64,000 bases of DNA from Bradyrhizobium sp. CB3481. Lineage in GTDB: Bacteria > Pseudomonadota > Alphaproteobacteria > Rhizobiales > Xanthobacteraceae. The position numbers and the translations under genes were made by a program. This document shows, in pieces, positions 60,115 to 64,000 of the stretch. The DNA lies in the NCBI RefSeq assembly GCF_029714305.1, contig NZ_CP121647.1, positions 2,872,501-2,936,500 on the forward strand, written 5' to 3'. How positions within the stretch are numbered: the stretch's first letter is position 1; each line of letters opens with the position of its first letter. The notes under the pieces are model-generated. The model worked only from the letters and a program-made list of their open reading frames with translations, was not told the DNA's origin and made no database searches.

Positions 60115-61128
60115 ATGAGCGGATCGACCAACGCCCCCTTGATCGAAGTCAGCGATCTCGGTGTCAGGCTCAACACCAGCCGCGGTCCCGCTCAGGCCGT
60201 TCGCGGCGTCAGCTTCTCGCTGAAGTGCGGCGAGACGCTCGGGCTCGTCGGCGAGTCCGGCTGCGGCAAGTCCGTCACCGCGCTGGCGCTGATGGGCCTG
60301 TTGCCCGACAGCGCCGTCGTCAGCGGCAGCATTCGCCTCGACGGCAGCGAACTGGTGGGCCTGTCCGATGCGAGTTATTGCAAGTTGCGCGGCAACCGCA
60401 TCAGCATGATCTTCCAGGAGCCGATGACGGCGCTCAACCCGATGCACACGATCGGCCGCCAGGTGGCCGAGCCGCTGCGGCGCCACACCAATTGCTCGGC
60501 GGGAGAAGCGCGCAAGGAAGCCATTGCCTTACTCGATCGTGTTGGGCTTCCCGATGCGGCGAAACGGGTCGATGCCTATCCGCATCAATTCTCCGGCGGC
60601 CAGCGCCAGCGCATCACCATTGCCATGGCGCTAGCCTGCCAACCTGACGTCTTGATCGCCGACGAGCCGACCACGGCGCTCGACGTCACCATCCAGGGTC
60701 AGATCCTCGACCTGATCGCCGATCTCGTTGCCGAGCGCGGCATGTCGATGATCCTGATCTCGCACGATCTCGGCGTGATCGCCGAGAATGTGCAGCGCAT
60801 GATGGTGATGTATGGCGGCACCGTTGTCGAAAGTGGCGCAACCCATGCCGTGTTCACGCGGATGGGGCATCCATATACGCAAGGCCTGTTCCGCGCCCGG
60901 CCGCGCCTTGGCGCGCGCAAGGGTACCAGGCTGCAGACCATCGCCGGCACTGTGCCCGAATTGGCCGATCTGCCTGCGGGATGCACCTTCGCCGACCGCT
61001 GCGCGATCGTCGAGGACCGCTGTCGCGCAGCGCTGCCGGCCGCAGTCGACGTCGGCGGCGGCCATGGCGTGCGTTGTATCCGCACGGATGTTTCAATGGC
61101 CGAACGAGTCGGAGCGGTGGGAGCATGA
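60115..61128 (+). CDS. Peptide/nickel-type ABC transporter ATPase 1 (DppD-like)
   Basis: A 337-residue ATPase with Walker [10 protein letters not shown] (about residue 46), [11 protein letters not shown], signature [15 protein letters not shown], Walker [24 protein letters not shown] and switch His [10 protein letters not shown]. The oligopeptide C-terminal Cys cluster ([24 protein letters not shown]) is present. The ATG at 60115 follows GGGAG; an upstream TTG at 60109 is possible. Its stop overlaps the next ATPase start by 4 bp. Confidence 0.93.
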   Translation: MSGSTNAPLIEVSDLGVRLNTSRGPAQAVRGVSFSLKCGETLGLVGESGCGKSVTALALMGLLPDSAVVSGSIRLDGSELVGLSDASYCKLRGNRISMIFQEPMTALNPMHTIGRQVAEPLRRHTNCSAGEARKEAIALLDRVGLPDAAKRVDAYPHQFSGGQRQRITIAMALACQPDVLIADEPTTALDVTIQGQILDLIADLVAERGMSMILISHDLGVIAENVQRMMVMYGGTVVESGATHAVFTRMGHPYTQGLFRARPRLGARKGTRLQTIAGTVPELADLPAGCTFADRCAIVEDRCRAALPAAVDVGGGHGVRCIRTDVSMAERVGAVGA

Positions 61129-62156
61129 CCATGCTGGACGAGGGGCTGGCGGCCATGGAGCAGCCGCTGCTCGATGTCAGGGATCTGGAGCAACGTTACA
61201 CGCTGCCGCGCGAAAGCATGTTCAAGCCGGCGGCGCAGGTGCATGCACTCAACGGCGTCACCGCGCAGGTGATGGCTGGCAAGAGCCTCGGCGTGGTCGG
61301 GGAGTCCGGCTCGGGGAAATCGACCTTCGCACGGCTGGTGATGGCGCTGGAACGGCCGTCGTCAGGCTCGGTGTCGCTGATGGGGCGCGACCTCAACCGG
61401 CTGCCGGCCGATGAGCTTCGCCGCGCCCGGCGGGATTTCCAGATGGTGTTTCAGGACCCCTATGGATCGCTGGACCCGCGGCAGACCATTGCGCGCATCG
61501 TCGCCGAGCCGTTGACCGCGCTCGGGCGCATGGACGGCGCCGCGCTGCGGGAGCGCGTTTCCGGCGTGCTAAGGCAGGTAGGTCTGCGTGACGCCGACAT
61601 GGACAAGTTTCCGCATGAATTCTCCGGCGGCCAGCGCCAGCGCATCGCGATCGCGCGGGCGCTGATTACCCAGCCGAAGCTGATCGTCGCCGATGAGCCG
61701 GTCAGCGCGCTCGATGTTTCGGTGCAAGCGCAGGTGCTCAATCTGCTGCAGGACCTGCAGGATGAGTTCGGGCTGAGCTACATCCTGATCAGCCATGATC
61801 TCGCGGTAGTCGATTATCTCTGCGACGAGATCGCGGTGATGTATCTCGGCCGGATCGTCGAGCAGGGGACCCCCGAGGACCTGTTCGCGCATTGCGCCCA
61901 CCCCTATACAAGGGCGCTGCTCGAGGCGGTGCCGCGCGCCCGCGCCGGCGGGGTGCGTCGCCGCCGCGGCGCCCAGCAGATCGCCTCCCAGTCGACCGGC
62001 GCGACCGGATGCGCCTACGCCTCGCGCTGTCCGCTGGCCGACCAGCATTGCCGCGACAGTGCGCCCGCGCTACGGAGCGTCGGCCCGGCGCACCTTGCCG
62101 CCTGCCACTACGCTGAGGCGGTGATGGAGCTGCCGCCGGTGGTGGCAGAGGAATAG
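61125..62156 (+). CDS. Peptide/nickel-type ABC transporter ATPase 2 (DppF-like)
   Basis: A 343-residue ATPase with Walker A GESGSGKSTF (about residue 61), FQDPYGSLDPRQTI, signature [16 protein letters not shown], Walker B LIVADEPVSALDVSVQAQVLNLL and ISHDLAVVDYLCDEIAVMYLGRIVEQGT. The C-terminal GCAYASRCPLADQHC cluster fits the oligopeptide class. It overlaps the previous gene as ATGA. It works as a heterodimer with the DppD-like ATPase to drive uptake. Confidence 0.93.
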   Translation: MTMLDEGLAAMEQPLLDVRDLEQRYTLPRESMFKPAAQVHALNGVTAQVMAGKSLGVVGESGSGKSTFARLVMALERPSSGSVSLMGRDLNRLPADELRRARRDFQMVFQDPYGSLDPRQTIARIVAEPLTALGRMDGAALRERVSGVLRQVGLRDADMDKFPHEFSGGQRQRIAIARALITQPKLIVADEPVSALDVSVQAQVLNLLQDLQDEFGLSYILISHDLAVVDYLCDEIAVMYLGRIVEQGTPEDLFAHCAHPYTRALLEAVPRARAGGVRRRRGAQQIASQSTGATGCAYASRCPLADQHCRDSAPALRSVGPAHLAACHYAEAVMELPPVVAEE

Positions 62157-62209
62157 CCTTTTGGACGGGACTGCACTAGCTTGCTTGAGATAGGTCGCGG
62201 GAGCTGGAC

Positions 62210-63706
62210 ATGCTGAAGAAACTGACCATTGTCGCGGTGGCCGCTGCGTTCGCTGCGGCGCCGCTGCCGAGCCTGGCGCAGGGCAAGAAGGACAGCGTCG
62301 TCATGGGCATGACGCTGGAGCCGCCGGGCCTCGATCCGACCAATGCGGCGGCTGCGGCGATCGCCGAGGTCACGCTCTATAACATCTATGAGCCGCTGAC
62401 CAAGATCAACGAGGACGGTTCGGTGTCGCCGTTGCTCGCCGAGAGCTGGCAGGCCTCGCCCGATCTGAAGACCTATACGTTCAAGCTGCGCAAGGGCGTC
62501 AAATTCCACAATGGCGAGCCGTTCGATTCCGCCGCGGTCAAGTTCTCTTATGAGCGCAACGCGGCGCCGACCTCGACCAACAAGGACAAGAGCCTGTATC
62601 AGGCGTTCGAGTCCGTCTCGACGCCGGATCCGGAGACGGTCGTCGTTAGCGTGAAATATTCCGAGCCGAACCTGCCGTTCCTGCTCGGGCAGGCGGGCGG
62701 CTCGATCGTCGAGCCGAAGAGCGCACCGACCAATGTGACGCAGCCGGTCGGCACCGGACCTTATACGCTGGGCGGCTGGGCCAAGGGGTCGTCGATCACG
62801 CTGAACAAATGGCCCAACTATCGCAACGCCGCTGCGATCAAGCTTTCCAAGGTGACCATCCGCTTCATCGGCGATCCGGCCGCACAGGTCGCGGCGCTGC
62901 TGTCCGGTGATATCGACGTGTTTCCGCGGGCCGCGGTGCAGCGTAGCGTGGCGCAGCTCAAGGCCGATCCGCGCTTCAGCGTGCTGATCGGCGGCTCCAG
63001 GGCCAAGACGATCGTCGGCATCAACCAGCGCAAGAAGCCGCTCGACGATGTCAGGGTTCGCCGGGCCATCCTTGCCGCCATCGATCGCAAGGCGATGATC
63101 GACGGCGCCGTCGACGGTTTTGGCACCCCGATCGGCAGCTTCTATACGCCGGGATCGCTCGGCTATGTCGATACCACCGGCATCAATCCGTTTGACCCCG
63201 AGAAGGCCAAGAAGCTGCTCGCGGAAGCCGGCGTCAAGACGCCGCTCGAGCTCAGCCTCAAGCTGCCGCCGCCGCCTTACGCGCGGCAGGGCGGCGAAGT
63301 CCTCGCGGCCATGCTCGCCAAGGTCGGAATCATCGCCAAGATCGAGAACGTCGAATGGGCGCAGTGGCTGTCGCAGGTTTTTGCCGGCAACGGTCCGCAC
63401 AATTTTGACCTCACGATCGTCTCGCATGTCGAGCCGTTCGATCTCGTGAAGATAACCGAGAGCGACTATTATCTCGGCTATAACAACGAAGCCTTCAACG
63501 CGCTCTACAAGCAGATCACCGCAACGCCCGCGGAGGCCGAGCGCGCCAAGCTGCTCGGCGATGCCCAGCGTATGCTGGCAACCGACGCCGTCGCCGGCTT
63601 CCTGTTCCAGCCGCAGTGGATCACCGTTGCGGCCAAGAAGCTGAAGGGCGTGTGGAAGGAAGTCCCGCAGTTCGAGAACGACTTTTCGGCCTGGTCCTGG
63701 GAGTAG
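62210..63706 (+). CDS. Family 5 extracellular solute-binding protein (peptide/opine/nickel-type)
   Basis: A 498-residue periplasmic protein with signal peptide MLKKLTIVAVAAAFAAAPLPSLAQ. The family 5 pattern is clear: PGLDPTNAAAAAIAEVTLYNIYEPLTKINEDGSVSPLLAESWQASPDLKTYTFKLRKGVKFHNGEPFDSAAVKFSYER, PVGTGPYTLGGW and GINQRKKPLDDVRVRRAILAAIDRKAMIDGAV. It delivers substrate to the DppBC-DF-like importer. Being last in the operon is less common than first. Ligand is unknown; the operon's amidase points to an amide or peptide-like compound. Confidence 0.93.
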   Translation: MLKKLTIVAVAAAFAAAPLPSLAQGKKDSVVMGMTLEPPGLDPTNAAAAAIAEVTLYNIYEPLTKINEDGSVSPLLAESWQASPDLKTYTFKLRKGVKFHNGEPFDSAAVKFSYERNAAPTSTNKDKSLYQAFESVSTPDPETVVVSVKYSEPNLPFLLGQAGGSIVEPKSAPTNVTQPVGTGPYTLGGWAKGSSITLNKWPNYRNAAAIKLSKVTIRFIGDPAAQVAALLSGDIDVFPRAAVQRSVAQLKADPRFSVLIGGSRAKTIVGINQRKKPLDDVRVRRAILAAIDRKAMIDGAVDGFGTPIGSFYTPGSLGYVDTTGINPFDPEKAKKLLAEAGVKTPLELSLKLPPPPYARQGGEVLAAMLAKVGIIAKIENVEWAQWLSQVFAGNGPHNFDLTIVSHVEPFDLVKITESDYYLGYNNEAFNALYKQITATPAEAERAKLLGDAQRMLATDAVAGFLFQPQWITVAAKKLKGVWKEVPQFENDFSAWSWE

Positions 63707-63713
63707 GCGCAGA

Positions 63714-63740
63714 GCGGGCGGCGGCATCCCGGCCGCCCGC
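63714..63740 (+). terminator. Hairpin terminator after the amidase-ABC operon
   Basis: GCGGGCGGC (63714-63722) pairs with GCCGCCCGC (63732-63740), 7 bp after the stop, followed by GATTTC. The remainder to 64000 has no gene I can support. Confidence 0.7.
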
Positions 63741-64000
63741 GATTTCGAAGACGCCTGCAGCAACTCTGCAATTCAACGAGCCTTAGCAATCAACCAGCGC
63801 CGCCCGTGGCGTCTGCGGGCGCATGTTTGTGACAAGATTGCTGCGTTCTCAGGGCAGGTGCGGCAAACAGATGTCGCTTGCATAGCAAGTGGAGTGCTCC
63901 TCAGGCTTCGACCGGACGTTTTTTGAAGATTCAATTTCTGCGCTCGTTGCCGGATCGCTGCAATTCATAATCTCGCCAGATTGGCGTACCAGTTGTCTAC

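Noticed and set aside
62108..63763. A 551-codon antisense frame over the family 5 binding protein gene
   Set aside because: Arg/Asp/Leu-rich shadow without motifs; the binding protein explains the region.

Overview
The window looks like chromosome from an alphaproteobacterium of the Bradyrhizobium / Nitrobacteraceae type. The DNA is GC-rich, sugar-binding proteins of the ChvE type and oxidative sugar catabolism are present, and there is a XoxF methanol dehydrogenase locus with glutathione-dependent formaldehyde oxidation. Two intergenic palindromic repeats are of a kind I recognise from Bradyrhizobium genomes. I see no rRNA, tRNA, phage, insertion sequence or CRISPR array. Family assignments come from reading the translated sequences, not from a database search.

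Region 1 (1-2170) holds the 5' part of an SDR dehydrogenase cut by the window edge, a CBS-domain protein, a small exported protein and a host-attachment family protein.

Region 2 (2200-21570) is a sugar and sugar-acid block. It has galactarate dehydratase (garD); a YtfQRT-YjfF type ABC importer translationally coupled to a FadR-type regulator, an aldose 1-dehydrogenase, a mutarotase and a lactonase; a ChvE-GguA-GguB importer; 5-dehydro-4-deoxyglucarate dehydratase (kdgD) with a LysR regulator; and a TctCBA tripartite transporter. Together they support import of galactose/arabinose-type sugars, their oxidation to lactones and sugar acids, and conversion of galactarate to 2-oxoglutarate semialdehyde. 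A 14-bp motif found before both kdgD and tctC suggests the LysR protein controls both.

Region 3 (21580-47590) is the most interesting part: a roughly 25-kb lanthanide/PQQ methanol-oxidation locus. It contains a 26-codon pqqA without the other pqq genes, a XoxF with the lanthanide-type extra aspartate, its cytochrome XoxG, and a MoxJ-like binding protein. It also has quinoprotein-associated accessory proteins (CMADCW protein, SoxYZ-like carrier, zinc metallohydrolase) and a lut-like operon (binding protein, beta-propeller, ATPase, ABC-2 permease, small exported protein). A TonB receptor, a second NitT/TauT-like ABC transporter next to a pentapeptide-repeat protein, a two-component pair, an AraC regulator, and the glutathione pathway enzymes Gfa, AdhC/FlhA and FghA complete it. 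Identical paired 15-bp repeats with a 21-bp period lie upstream of both pqqA and xoxF. They are the best sign of a common regulon and probably bind the adjacent AraC protein.

Region 4 (47600-64000) is accessory metabolism. It has a XylX-like 2-keto-3-deoxy-xylonate dehydratase with a Gfo/Idh/MocA oxidoreductase, an orphan Tat-exported binding protein, a glutathione transferase divergent from a WYL regulator around a perfect palindrome, an Lrp-type regulator divergent from alanine dehydrogenase, and a LysR regulator divergent from an amidase that precedes a five-gene peptide/opine-type ABC importer.
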